Assembly (NCBI GenBank): GCA_932521025.1
Contig: OW051473.1
Span: 11,656,001 to 11,720,000, forward strand
Length of the DNA: 64,000 nt
Reading direction: 5' to 3'
Source: Oscheius onirici
Taxonomy: Eukaryota > Nematoda > Chromadorea > Rhabditida > Rhabditidae
The notes beneath the pieces are model-generated. The model searched no databases. It saw only the letters and a list, made by a program, of their open reading frames with translations, and was not told the origin of the DNA. Shown here piece after piece: positions 47,245 through 60,310 of this stretch (within the stretch, counting starts at the first letter, position 1; the number at the start of each line of letters is the position of its first letter). A program made the position numbers and the translations under genes.

Positions 47245-48516
47245 CTATAAGTGTCGTTGTACTCTAGACAACGGAGACGATTGTTTCGCTTTGGAGAATC
47301 CCATTCTCAGGTTTCCAGCATCGAAGATGCCACAGTACGGCGTCATGAAAGAAGTACCAATCACCCATGTGGGACAGTTCTCACAGTTGAAGGGCGCTAC
47401 AGCCAGACCACACTGAAAATTGTTCTCTACGCTTCAAAAAAGATGAAACCTACCTTTCCATGGAGATCTTTCAATGGGGGAGTTACATAAAGAGATGAGG
47501 GAATGAAAAACTGTTGCCCTCCAAACACAAAGATGATGGGTGGAAGTTTAGTGGCGTTTACACAGTCCACTACGTATTGACCACTGATGATATCCTTTTT
47601 AGCTCCCGTCTCTCGAAGAACCTGTAAATGCAGCTGTTAATTTCGTTACTTGAATGCTTACATGGGGAAAAACTTGATGCGCTACCCAAATCTCGTAGAG
47701 AGCTGTATCTATTTCAACGTCGTCGTTTATTTGGAGACTGTAGCCGCCGAGGTAAAAGCCCTGAAATCAGTCAGTCAGTTTGTCTCATAAAAAATCACAT
47801 CCATCTTGATCTGCCAGTTAGTCGGAGAAGACAATGGTATAAACTTGATCGCAGCTCCTCCCTCACAATTTTCGTCCACTGCACCCAGAGTGAGAGTTCC
47901 AGTCTTCCACTCGTCCGGCGTAAACTGTACATTGGTATGAACGGTGAAGATTGGAGCATCCATGACAGTTTTCAAATTATCCAGTGGTGAAGGATAGCAC
48001 TCGAATGTTTTGCCGAGAGCCAGGCTCAGATCACCTCCCATATCCGTCGGTCCAATGTCATTTTTGATATTTTGATCAAAGATTTGCTTTGGCATTTGGA
48101 CTCCTCCAATGGTGAAAACATCCTGGGCTACCCATGATGTTCCAACACAAGTTTGATTCCTCTGATACTGCTTGTAGGTTGTAGACTTGCTCGGATCAAA
48201 AGTGTATATACAGTTTAGACAAGCCACATTATAGACAGCAATCTCGGCATCAAAGAGATCCAAACAGACCGGAATAGATTGTGGAGGTGTTCCGAGAGTG
48301 ATGTTAATCACCATCGTCTCAAAAAATGGCTTGAGCATGAAAGGATCCGATCCTTTGGCAAACCGAGACGTTTTATGCTGGTAGTTGGGACGTGCCCTAT
48401 AATCTCCAAATATAACTGAATACGACGGTTTCCCACCTTCTTTGCTCCATTTTCAACTGCGTTACCGCTGCCAAACATGCAGCAATTGTCAAAAATAGGC
48501 ACAAAACGATCTTCAT
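47245..48516 (-). CDS. Pepsin-family (A1) protein with altered catalytic motifs
   Basis: Secreted aspartyl-protease-fold protein. Five exons, all in phase: 48516-48437, 48396-47799, 47760-47662, 47621-47454, 47412-47245; 370 aa. The signal peptide is MKIVLCLFLTIAACLAAVT. The fold is clear: INITLGTPPQSIPVCLDLFD, the FDPSKSTTYKQY loop, GTLTLGAVDENC, and WVIGTSFMTPYCGIFDAGN near the end. The first catalytic triplet DTG reads DLF (Asp73 kept) and the second reads DTA (Asp244 kept, in VEIDTALYEIWVA), so the glycines that shape the active site are lost in both lobes. Proteolysis is therefore doubtful; a binding or inhibitory role is possible. Cys residues suggest disulphides. The transcript probably acts in gut or secretions, but the sequence does not show this. 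Confidence 0.9.
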
Positions 48517-49757
48517 GGTGAAGGCTGTAGATTAAGTTAGGCTTAGACTTAGCTACTCTTCTGATTTATACCAGCAACTCTTCTGATTTATACTTTTCTT
48601 TATCACAGCCAACGTTGTAGCCGAATCGAAATCATGCCTGCTGATTAGACAGATTAATCAGCTTACAGGATGGTGCGAACAGAAACGTAAATACAAAGAT
48701 TGACTGAGCTACAATTACTTGTTTAGGTTATATGACAGGACTGGTATCAACGTTCTTGGCTAAAAGCTGAAGTATACCCGCCACCCCGTTTGAATTCGGC
48801 AAACGTGCAAAGCTTATTATTGTGAAAGCTTGGATCCAGTTTAAGGTATAGGAAGACTCTAGGTACGTTCTACACAAGCTTACGAAAAGGTTGGATTCAA
48901 TTGGAGTCAAACTTTCAACACTGTTTGCTCCGTAGTGTGACCTCTAACGGACTGAGCCGTGTTAAATTGGTACGCAAAGAGTGCGTACCAATTTAAGTAA
49001 TGCATACTAACATAGAAACAGCTTTACTTTCGCTTTAATGTCCAGCAATACTGTTGTTCCAATTTCTGTTCCTCACTTTCATGTTTACCGAAGCAACCTT
49101 GCCCCCACAATCATAGCAAATAGTATGGTTCAGAGGTATAAAGGCTCCGTCTTTAGACTTGAAATCTTTTGCGGTTCATTGCCAAAATGGGTAAAAATAG
49201 ATCCCTTTCGGATCCCCCGCAATTTACACCGGGATCCCTATAAGAGATCTCTAGTTTGCCGTTATATTTGATCTAGAACTATTTTCCAGCATTCCTTTTT
49301 TTAAACTTATGTACGAAATGTCTATTACTATCCACTTGTGGACCTGTTTTTCGTCTACTTGTATTCTTGCAAAGATTTTCAACTTTTAATATATCAAATT
49401 AGATCATCTTTATAACCGTGCTCCATTCGACGAGTTGGATCATTTTCCATTAAATAAACCATCGCCCCTGTTTCTCGCAACAGACCCCTCTCTGCGTCTT
49501 GTCCACTGCGGAAAACAGCTGACCGTTGAGTCTTTTTTACTAATATTTTTTATTTTTTCGATCCACTTCTTTGAAATTTGAACAAAAATCAATGTGGTCT
49601 CACCACATGGCTTATCCGAATTATCAGTTGACCGAAAGCGTGATAGTGCCGAAGTAGAAAAGCGACGTTTTGCACAAAAATTGGCGTTTATAGGAGGAGG
49701 CATCAATTCTTCATTTTCCTCTTGTTTCTAGTCTTTTTAATGAGTTTTTTTCCAGAA
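48517..49757. other. Divergent intergenic region
   Basis: Lies between the minus-strand protease-like gene and plus-strand prolidase gene, so it holds both promoters. No gene is supported. It contains the palindrome at 48962-48996. Confidence 0.45.
48962..48996. repeat. Perfect inverted repeat, 15-bp arms
   Basis: TTAAATTGGTACGCA and its exact reverse complement are separated by five bases. It is too AT-rich and lacks a T-run, so it is not an obvious terminator; a cruciform, regulatory palindrome or element end is possible. Confidence 0.8.
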
Positions 49758-52304
49758 ATGTTCAGTCGGGGTCCTGGCACCCTGAAAGTTACGGCCCAAC
49801 TGTTCGCCGAGAATAGGCAACGACTTGTGGCTGCTCTCAAAGGTAAAACCTCTCCCGGAAGTGTGGTTGTTCTCCAAGGTGGAGTGGAGAAAAATCGATA
49901 CAACACGGATGCCGAGGATCTCCCCTTCAGACAGGTACATTTCCCCATCTTTTGCTTGAAAAATTGTCTAGGAATCCTATTTCTTCTGGACATTTGGTGT
50001 CCATGAGAGCGAATGCTTCGGAGCCATTGATGTAGATTCTGGAAAATCTTGGCTCTTCCCTCCTCGTCTTCACCCTTCTTACGCTATCTGGGACGGAAAG
50101 TGGGTTATTTTCAACCATTTTTATTAAACTTTATTCAGGATCAATGATGAAGCTTTTTTCAAAACCAAGTATGAAGTTGACGAAGTCAGTTTCCATGATG
50201 AGGGCAAGAACATTACAAGCTCTCTCCAAAGCTGGAATCCTAAGAAACTGCTTCTTCTGGTAAGATTTTATCCGACTTTTTTTATTGTCAACCCTTTTCA
50301 GAGAGCCGAGAACACTGACAGTGACAATGTCTTGGAACCCGCTGACTTCGCCCAGAAAGAAAAGTTTGAAATCGACATCAAGATGCTGTATCCCATCATG
50401 GCGGAGCTCCGCGTCTTCAAGACAGACCGTGAGCTGGAAGTGATGCGCTACGCCAGTAAGATTGCTTCCGAAGCTCATATGGCAGCCATGAAGCACATTC
50501 GCGATGGACATTTCGAGTACCAAATGGAGAGGTAAGCTTCATCATAAATTTTCAACTCAAATTGTACTTTGACTAGTTGATTCACGTCTTAAATGCGTAA
50601 ATTATTAAGTTGGTGCAGTTTTGGGCAAGGTGATAGGTCTGGTCGCATCTTTCTCTGTCTTTACTAGATGCAGATCAATCAACTACAGTTGTTCTGTCAA
50701 ACATACCGTGAAGAAGAAAAGTGGTCGTGTCTTGGTAGTGCCGCGAAACGGGACTGTAAAGAGAGACCTCTTGTAACTCACAGTGTATCTCAATCCATTG
50801 GCTTGTTCTTGATAGGATCTCACTGTAGGTGGTCGATTCAGCTTCCAGTTCCGTCTTAGAAGAAGTTCCAGAAGCTGGCCAGTGACTTAACTAAATCATT
50901 CTCTATTAATCGCTGACTCTTGAAGAGAATGTTAAAACAGACATGATTAATTATCCCCTGTAAGGCTAAAAGAAAACTAACAGATCTTCCAACTATCCCA
51001 ATCTACCTGTTTTCAGCTTGTTCCGCCACGTTTCTTACTACCACGGAGGCTGCCGTCATCTCGCCTACACGTGCATCGCTGCCAGTGGAGAAAATGGAGC
51101 TGTCCTTCACTACGGACATGCAAACGCACCCAATGAGAAGGAACTCAAGGAGGGAGACATGTGTCTCTTCGACATGGGACCTGAATACTGCTGCTACGCT
51201 TCTGATATCACGACCTCTTTCCCAGTCAATGGAAAGTTTACAGACAAACAGAAGATCATTTACAACGCTGTTCTTGATGCAAACCTAACCGTTTTCAAGG
51301 CAGCCAAGCCTGGTAATTCTTAGTACTTTGTTTTTTGACACACTTCTTAGGTGTCCGCTGGAACGACATGCATACCTTGTCCGAGAAGGTCCTTCTAACT
51401 CATTTGGAGAAGGCAGGCCTTGTGAAAGGAGACGTGGACAAGATGGTTGAAGCCAGAGTTGGAGCCGTTTTCATGCCTCACGGACTTGGTCACTTAATTG
51501 GACTCGATGTTCACGATTGTGGAGGATATCTTGGGGTGAGTAAAACTTCTGACAAAACCGGAGCTGTCACCATTATAATGTTCCCTAGTTGTCCCAGTTT
51601 TTCAATTTTCACACGGCTAAACTATGTTTATCGAAATCAGCATGTAAAACAATTCTAAAACTTGAAAGCGGTAATCCAATTCACTATATTTTCGAAGATC
51701 GTTTCAAATGAACAAAAAAGGCCAAAACCGCTTATTTAGGGCAATTTTTTTCAAGTTTTGGTTGTTGTTTTATGCGGTGAATTCGATAAGAATAAAAAGT
51801 AATAAAAGCTTCAAACTACGGTCCTTTCGTTGGTCAAAATATTGAGCTTGGTGGTGCCAGGTTCAGTGTTATCAACCTTCTTTGAGTTTATATGGACACC
51901 TGTTTCAGGACGCTCTTCCTCGTTCAACTTTTCCCGGTCTGAAGAGTCTCCGTTGCACAAGAACTTTGAAGGAACGAATGGTTATCACCATCGAGCCCGG
52001 TTGTTATTTCATCGACACTCTGCTCGATGTAGCTTTCGCTGATCCTGCTCTCTCCCAATACCTCGTCAAAGAAAAGATTGAAGAGTTCAGACACAGTGGA
52101 GGCGTACGTTCTTTTACGTTGGTATTCTAGTTCTTTATTCAGGTCCGCATTGAAGACGACATCGTGATCTGGGAGAAGGGAAACGAGAATATGAGTCACT
52201 TGCCTAGAACTGTTGAAGAGATTGAAGCGTACATGTCCGCTGAACCCAAAGACTATTGCAGCAGCAAAACTTCCGAGAGTATCAAGGATTACTTGAAGAA
52301 ATGA
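49758..52304 (+). CDS. PEPD: Xaa-Pro dipeptidase (prolidase)
   Basis: Cytosolic metallopeptidase (family M24B) that splits dipeptides with C-terminal proline, recycling proline from collagen turnover. Eight exons: 49758-49934, 49972-50099, 50139-50259, 50302-50531, 51017-51312, 51351-51535, 51909-52103, 52143-52304; 497 aa, close to the animal enzyme length. All five di-metal ligands are present: Asp271 and Asp282 ([13 protein letters not shown]), His365 (PHGLGHLIG), Glu408 (TIEPGCYF) and Glu448 (VRIEDD). Substrate-pocket residues (HYGHANAPN) are kept. The start codon follows TTTTTTCCAG|AA. AATAAA at about 52348 marks the 3' end. Given a collagen-based cuticle, a role in proline salvage fits, but that is inference. 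Confidence 0.95.
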
Positions 52305-55300
52305 AGACTTCACAAAGCCGGTACAGTATCACTTCCACAGATCAATGAATAAAGGAATTTATGACTGAATTGTATGGGATAAATATAGTTCATGGCCGTT
52401 GGAACTTTATGAACGGTCGACTAGGGAAAGATACTCATAGTTGTACAAAAAAGTAAGACCCTGAGGGATCCAGGACAAAATTTTGTGCAAATTTTTGAGA
52501 GAAAGAGTACTGGGAATGCAAACAAAGAAACTATGCATAGGGGACAGGCTCCCAATGATTACCGTACCAAATTTGCTAGCACAATTAAATTTTCAGTTCT
52601 ATACTTCCACTACTTAATCCTTTGATATCAATGGTTCGAGCAGCTCCGGAGAAGGTTATTTATCACTCTGGTTGCCCTTTTCTTGAACCCATTCAACATC
52701 TCATTGGCAAGCGGACCTCTGTTCGCTCTCTCTTTCGGCGGCTTTACGCAATGTTGTAAGATATGTGTTTCAGCTGCACTCAAGAGCAATTTGCGCTCAC
52801 TCTTCTTCGACCGTGCTCTCCGCCGCCCAAACTTTTGATGTTCTCATGTGGTTTGAAAAGACGTTGTTTTAGCAGACAGGAACTTGGTCTAGTTCCGGAT
52901 CAAGCGAGTGTAAAGTGCCGATTACGCGAGGCTAAATGATCCGAGAAGTATCTTCTCGGACAAAAGAGTCATTCCTTTTTCCTGCGCTATACTTTTCAGA
53001 GCCTTTCAGAGCCAACAATGGAGTGATAATTCGATTTCTCGTCCGTTCTAGAGCTATCTGTACAGCTGCTGGAGCACTTTTTGGTAGTCCTGACTGTTAG
53101 ACTTTTCTGTCTATAAGTACAATCCTATGATCTGGTTCCTTTACGCCCTCCTAAGCAATTGTCTACCGTGAGAAAACCTTAATTTTCTAGCTGACGATTT
53201 CATTTTACAGCTTTGCGACAGTCGGCAAAGTGCAGTATTTGATAAGCTCTACAGCTTTGTAGCGCATCGCTAAGCTTGAAAATGCATTGGCAACTTTAAA
53301 AACCAGATCAAGCTGTCGCTTCAAAGCAAGATTTCGGTTGAAGAGGAAGGACTGTCTCAGTTAAAACCTATGCAAAACATAAGTTACTGCAAATTCTCTC
53401 GTCACTTTACAGATCACGCCAAGATCAGAGCTTGCGTTTCGTTAGATGTTTCGTTAGATGATGATCACCTTTGACTGATGGCTTTGTTTCCCGTTGTTCT
53501 CTGTCTCTCCTCACTCTCTCGGCAGCACTTCCGAGATCTTTTTTCTGAGTGACAAATGCAGCTTGTTTTCTAAGTGTAATGAAGCGATCTCAATCCCAAT
53601 CAGCCTCCGCCAATATGTTAATTAGTAATCTCTAAAAACTTTCCACCAATTGGAACACAAAAGTGCTCCCGACGTGCTTTTTCAACACCTGCGGGACTGA
53701 CGATTCCGCCTTTTCCACTCACACGACCTTCTACGCTCCAATGTTTTTGTGCAGTTCTACGATTAACCGGGTCACTTTTGCCTTCTCACATATGATCTAA
53801 ACAAAATCTCTATAATTCCCTTGTCCTTCCAGTTTTTGGCGCGTTGACTTTTTCCTGCCACGATTATAGTAATCTGATACCTGTTGTTTAAAAAATAGTT
53901 CATTGACTACCTTCTGTTGTGTCTAGATAATTTTTGAGACGTTTCTGGAATTCGGCGGGAGCGACAGTTTTATCTTGATGACTTTGTACGGGCCGAGGGC
54001 GCTATTTGTAGCCAAGGGTTTTGGCGCCCTCGCGCGCGTTGTCTCTAAGTTCCGGTCCGAAACTGAACACCCCGGCCACAACACCTGTACTACAGGTATA
54101 GCCTTCCTGTTCCTGATTGTCTTAGGAGACTGTTTTGGTCCCTGCGTTGAACCAGCCCCTAGATACCATCTGACTGACCATTTTATTACCTCTTTTTGAT
54201 CGCAACTGTGTTTAATGACCTTGCTCAAAGTGACAAGCGTGCACACTTTTTGTCAGCTAGTTAAGCCTGACCCAAATCTTTGACCCAGAGTCCCGTGACT
54301 CTCTCCAGTCGATAGTCTTGTAACTTGTGTTTCTGTACACACAAGAGAGACTCCGGCTCTTTCTCTCTCTCTCCTTGAGCCACGGATTGCCCTCAAAGAT
54401 CTGCGTATCCTCTAAGCGCGTACTCTTTACTGTTGGCACTACTCCCCATTGGGGAATTACAGCCAACGGATTTGCGCGTCCTGTTTGAGCATTTACGCAT
54501 CATCCATCTGTCCACTAATGCCTCAATGACTCATATTTCCCTCTCTCTTCTTCTGGTTCAAGATTATGGCAACCAGGCGGTTCGTGACACTTGACCGGCT
54601 TTTATAAACTATGTCTCTCTGCCTCTTTCGGACTCCGGTTATTAACGGTATTCATACGAGAAAAACGGGTCAGTCTTACCCCTCCTCTTGGCTGTTTTGT
54701 TCACCTTCTGGAGTGGGTATTTTCGGTCGCGCAGCAGCAGTCTGAGATATCTCGGCTCTGTGTCAAGGCGCGAAACAAAGCGGTCACACGAAGTGCAAAC
54801 AGGCGCCGCTGCTCCCGTAGCTAGTGCCAGCTGTGAGCCCCCCGGTCGACCTTGAATATCAAATTTGCTCATTTTTGCGACCTCTCTCCGACAGTCTCCG
54901 CACATGTGATAACATTTTTTTGCCTCGAGAGTGAAGAGGGCACATTCGTCAAGACAAATACAGGAGGAGGCCTTTCCCCCTTCTTTGTTGAGTCACTGTA
55001 AAAACTCGTAACTCGGGTGAAATGGAGCGTGAAGATACAACATGCGCTCATCCCTCAACCATTCTCAAACTACTATACGCACTCAATAGTTTGAATAACA
55101 AATTTTCAAATCGCATCCTTACATAACTTCCATTATCGGCTTTTTAATAAACAGTGCAAAAAAGTCTTTGGGCTATATTTTTCATAGTTGTAGCCATTCA
55201 CATGTACTGTAGTGTTGTATGCAATCTCACAAATTTTTCCGAAAGTACTGCGTAATTATTTTCGAAACAGACTTGTATCAATTAACTTTAACCTTTTGAG

Positions 55301-56714
55301 TTGCTACTCCCTTTAACTCAAAGTTTTGTTGCTCTCCCGTCAAAAAATGCACCTGTTTCGCTTTCGACGCTGACACGGCACTTCATTTTCATGCGACCAT
55401 AGAAACAAAAGCGGAATTTTAACAACTAGCGTATCGATTTTCATCCAATTCTTTTTTTTTCGAGCCAATTTTCAGTTGGACCATATTCTGGTAGCAGCCT
55501 TGACTCATTCTCTTCTTTTATCCGTTCGTCGAAAAGGGTCTTATCAGTGCAATTTCTACACTGCTTCCTTCCGAAAAATTGTTATTTTTCTTTCTCCACA
55601 TTTACTGGATAAAAATTGCCTGCTAAGAAATACACAAGTGTCAACCGACACTTGCCACTCTGTTTTCCGCCATTACAGCGTTGGCATGCGCCGAGAAGAC
55701 TTTGTGAGCCTCTGTGCCCTCCTACGCCGGGGCTGCCTTATCCAACTTCCTCCGTCTCTATTTCAGAAATTTTGCTGTGAGGGCTTCCGGAAATTCTATT
55801 CATTCTAGGCGCGCACGCGCAGCTTGTATCTTCTGTCGCGCTCGCTACTTTTATAGTCGGCCTTAAATACCTCTTCATCGTGATGCGATTGTCATAATTT
55901 TAGGGAATACAAATCCCCTCCTCACAAGCCAGATGGTGCGAATGATTTACGTCTATTCTTCTTCTTTTACGAGTCTCTTCATCCTGTTGCCCGCCACAGG
56001 TGTTCGGGTGCTCCTTCCAGAGGCGCTTATCGGCTCCTTTTCATTTGTGGCAAAGTGCCTTTTATCACCTTTTCTTCGTTCTCTTCTGCTTACTAAGCGT
56101 TCCCGCAGAGTTTCTCTCCTCTCTAGACCAAGTTGCCTGTGAATCAGCCGAAAAAGGACAAATAATGACTATGAATCGCATATAACCTTGTCATCCGGGA
56201 GGGAGAAATGTCCTTGTGTATTTCTGCCTCCCAGGTGCGAGGAGGGACTCTTTCCATTGTTTGGTTATGTTGTAGTGCGAGAGTGCTCGACCGGACCCAG
56301 GCCTCGAACCAGCCGCTCCTCCATATCCGCCCCAGTCTTTTTTCCCGGCTAAAGACTACACTTTTTTTTTATTTTCCACCATTTTCCAAAAGCCCGTTTG
56401 CTCAGATTTGAACCAATTGACTGAAAATATTTGAACAGATTGCGATTCCATGTTCACCGTTCTTTGTGAACTATGCGGTCACACGAAAATAACCGCTCAA
56501 CTCAGCGAGCAAACACTTTTCCGCCCGCAAGCACTAAACATCGACATTGTCGCCCAAGGATAAAAAAATCCGGGAGCTGACCGTGCACGTGAAGATTTCC
56601 CATTGAATATTAATCAACCGTCTGTCTCACGTCAAGTTTCGTCTGCTTTTAAAGTCTCCACTCTCGACTAGTTTTTCCCTCTCTCAACCTCTCAATTATA
56701 TTGCAGGTGTCCCG
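52305..56714. other. Long gene-free stretch (4.4 kb) before alpha-actinin
   Basis: After the prolidase polyadenylation signal I see no gene on either strand. Open frames are short and do not connect by splicing. Pyrimidine-rich tracts (CTCTCTTCTTCT-type) recur at 54.3-54.6 and 55.4-56.2 kb. The interval is the likely upstream regulatory region of the muscle gene that follows; individual sites cannot be named. Confidence 0.5.
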
Positions 56715-59700
56715 ATGGTGGACTACTACGCTCAGGGGCCGGTCTACCATCCTCCCGGCTACGACTATACCCAGCAGGAGGAGGAATGGGATCGTGAGGG
56801 TCTGCTCGACCCGGCTTGGGAGAAGCAGCAGAAGAAGGTGAGTAGTGAGTGGCTAGCTATTTTCTCGTTTTAAGTGTCATCTTGAAATTTGTAGTCTCTA
56901 GTCTGATCATTCTAGGTATTTTGTTTAAAACTTAGTATCAAGTCTTAAATGCTCAGTCAGGAAGCGAAACCCCTCAAAATTGAAAGTCAGAAGCCAATCT
57001 ATTAATGGTATACCATAGATTGACCATAATAAGAAGTGGCATTTTTAGTTGTCAAACATTCCAGAATAGTAACTGGAAATTTCTTTTATATTTACTAAAT
57101 GTTTCGATTCCAGACCTTCACCGCTTGGTGCAATTCTCACTTGAGAAAGGCCGGAACTTCCATTGACCATATCGAAGAAGACTTCCGCAATGGTCTCAAG
57201 CTCATGCTTCTGCTCGAAGTCATTTCCGGAGAGGCTCTTCCACGCCCCGATCGTGGAAAGATGCGATTCCACAAGATTGCCAACGTGAACAAAGCTCTAG
57301 AGTATATTGAGAGCAAAGGAGTCAAGCTCGTCTCCATCGGAGCCGAGGAGATTGTCGATGGGAATGTGAAGATGACTCTCGGTCTCATCTGGACCATCAT
57401 TCTCCGCTTTGCCATCCAGGACATCAACGTGGAGGAGCTCTCTGCCCGTGACGGTCTTCTTCTCTGGTGCCAGCGAAAGACTGCTCCGTATAACAACGTC
57501 AATGTCCAGAACTTCCACAACTCGTGGAAGGATGGTCTGGCCTTCTGTGCTCTCATCCACAGACACCGGTGCCTTTTTCTCTAATTTTTTTTAAACACCT
57601 CTTTAAGTCCTGACCTTCTCGACTACAGCCAGCTCCACAAGGGAGACCCGCTTTACAACCTCAACTTGGCCTTTGATGTGGCTGAAAAGCATCTTGATAT
57701 CCCCAGAATGCTTGACGCTGAAGGTAAATTTTACAATACAGTTTTCTTGAAAATCATACAGCAACTTCTCACAATCCGGACGAAAAGTCTGTCATGACTT
57801 ACGTCTCTTGCTTCTACCACGCGTTCCGCAACATGAAAGAGGCTCCGCTGCCTCAGCCTCAGAAGGCACGACCTGTTATTGTGGCTCCTCCTCCGGAGAG
57901 AGACTGGCGCAAAGATGTAGGCCTAAGTGTAGATTTGCGGTTCTGAAAGTCTCGAGTGATACTTGTTGTAACCTTGATTTGAACTAATGTTAAGGAATTT
58001 ATGTTCTAACAAGAGTGCTGTGATTTCAGACATGGTAAACTCACATCCTGACGAAAAGGCCGTCATGACATACGTTTCGTGCTACTACCATTATTTCAGT
58101 GGAATGCGCAAGGTTTGCATTTGTTCTTGTCCTCGTCTTTTCGACTACCGTTTCTGGATACTGTTCATTTTTAGGCTGAAACTGCTGCGAACAGAATCTG
58201 CCGTGTCCTGAAGGTCAATCAGGAGAATGAAAAGATGATGCAAGACTACGAGCACCTGGCCAGCGATGTAAGTCTGTTTTTAAATTCCAAATTAAAAAAT
58301 TTTCAGCTTCTTGCCTGGATCAATCGCTGGATGCCCTGGCTGGCTAACCGTGCCACGAACGACACTCTTCCAGCTGCGCAGGCCAAGCTGGAAGACTATC
58401 GCAACTACAGACGCATGGAAAAGCCTCCCAGAATCGAGGACAAGGGTCGTCTTGAGACTCTTTTCAACACTCTGCAGACCAGACTGCGTCTTTCGAACAG
58501 ACCCGCTTTCCTACCAAGAGACGGTCATCTGGTGAAGGACATCAACGCTGCCTGGAGTCGTCTGGAAGACTCTGAGAAGGGCTTCGAAGAATGGCTGCTC
58601 AGTGAGATCATGAGACTCGAGCGTCTGGAGCATCTGGCTGAAAAGTTCCGCAGAAAGTGTGCTCTCCACGAGGAATGGGCTACTGGAAAGGAGGAAGCTC
58701 TTCGCAGCAACGACTGGCGTTCCTGCGGACTCTACAAGATTAAGGCTCTCCGTAAACGTCATGAGGCCTTCGAGAGTGATCTGGGAGCTCACCAAGACCG
58801 CGTCGAGCAGATTGCTGCCATCGCTCGTGAACTGAACAACTTACGCTATCCCGACATCGGACCCATCAACACTCGTTGCCAGACCGTTTGTGCTCAATGG
58901 GACCGTCTCGGACAGCTCTCCGCCACTCGCAGACAGGCACTGGAAGATGCCGAGCGTGCTGCTGAACGTCTCGATGCCCTCTATCTGGAGTTTGCCAAGC
59001 GCGCTGCTCCTTTCAACAACTGGCTCGATGGAGCTCGTGAAGATCTTGCCGATTTGGTCATTGTTCATGAGATGAGGGAAATCCAGGAGCTCTGCTCTGC
59101 TCACGATCAGTTCAAGGCCACTCTGGGAGATGCTGATCGCGAGTTTGTTAGCATCAGTGGAATTGAACAGGTTTGATTGTATGCTTTTCAAAAGAAATTA
59201 CATGTTCAGGAGATCATCAAGCTCGTTGAAGCCAACGGTTTTGAAAGAGAACTTCTCAAGAACCCATACACTGATCTGGCCGCCGCTGACATCCGTCGCA
59301 AATGGTCCGAGGTCCAGTCTGCCGTTCCCCGTCGTGATGGCCAGCTCCAGTCTGAACTCAGACGCCAACAGAGTAAGCTTTAATTAGTTATGAAAATGTT
59401 GAACCTTTAGACAATGAGCGTCTCCGTACCATCTTCGCCGAGAAGGCCAACCAGGTTGGACCATGGCTTGAGCGAGAGCTTGAACAAGTCCTGGCTATCG
59501 GTCTTGGTGGACGTGGTCGTCTGGAAGACGCCATCAACCAGCTCAGATCCATTCACAACAACGCCTTCAGCTACAAGCCTAACCTTGACGAGCTCGAGAG
59601 AATCAACCAGGAGATGCAGGAGAACTTTGTCTTTGAGAACAGACAGTCCAGGTACTCTACTTTTTGTATTTTCATTTATCTTCTTTAGATACTCCATGGA

Positions 59701-60310
59701 GTCACTTCGTGTTGGCTGGGAAAGCCTCCTTACCAGTATTAATAGAACTATCAACGAGCTTGAAAACCAGACTCTTCTTCGGGACAGCAAGGGTATTACG
59801 GAGGAACAGATTAACGAGTACAGAGCTTCATTCAATCACTTTGACAAGGACAGGCAGGGACTTGACCCTGAACAGCTCCGAGCGTGCCTTATTTCTGTTG
59901 GTTATAACATCAGGCCTGGTCGCGAGGTATGCCTTGAATAGTTTCCTTTTAAATATTAATTCAGGGTGACCAAGATCTGCACCGTATTTTGGCTCACGTC
60001 GATCCTAACAGGATGGGTCGTGTTCCTTTCGAAGCCTTCCTTGATTTCATGACAGTAGAAAATGCCGACGCCGATACAGTGGAACAGATGATTGACAGTT
60101 TCAGGATTCTGGCCATGGGAAAGGTGAGACTATAGTAGTTTGAGGCAAAACTGTGTTCAGAACTTTATCACTGCCGAGGAATTACGGCGGGAACTTCCCC
60201 AAGATCAGGCCTCTTACTGTATGGCAAGGATGGCACCCAGTAACGATGCTCAGGCTCCTCCCGGTGCCTTCGACTACGTCACTTTCAGCCGAAGTCTCTA
60301 CAGCCAATAA
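56715..60310 (+). CDS. atn-1: Alpha-actinin
   Basis: Actin cross-linker of muscle dense bodies and M-line/Z-line-like structures. Exons: 56715-56837, 57114-57568, 57608-57723, then either 57762-57916 or 58030-58112, then 58175-58267, 58307-59170, 59210-59372, 59411-59651, 59689-59926, 59965-60123, 60161-60310. The product is 894 aa with the second alternative exon or 918 aa with the first; phases agree. Two calponin-homology domains ([37 protein letters not shown]) occupy about 42-260. Four spectrin repeats follow (exon 6 alone is 864 bp), then C-terminal EF-hands ([35 protein letters not shown]). The end SRSLY plus two residues resembles the PDZ-binding tail of other alpha-actinins. The start is close behind ATTGCAG, suggesting trans-splicing. 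Confidence 0.95.
57762..57916 (+). other. Alpha-actinin alternative exon A (51 codons plus two bases)
   Basis: Encodes [20 protein letters not shown], then [20 protein letters not shown] and PPERDWRKD: the last CH2 helix plus a Pro-rich linker of about 25 residues not found in exon B. It has its own acceptor (ATCATACAG) and donor (GAT|GTAGGC). Confidence 0.85.
58030..58112 (+). other. Alpha-actinin alternative exon B (27 codons plus two bases)
   Basis: Encodes [20 protein letters not shown] and YFSGMRK, the standard alpha-actinin form of the same helix. It enters in phase 1 and leaves in phase 0, exactly as exon A does, so the two cannot both be used in frame. Confidence 0.85.
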
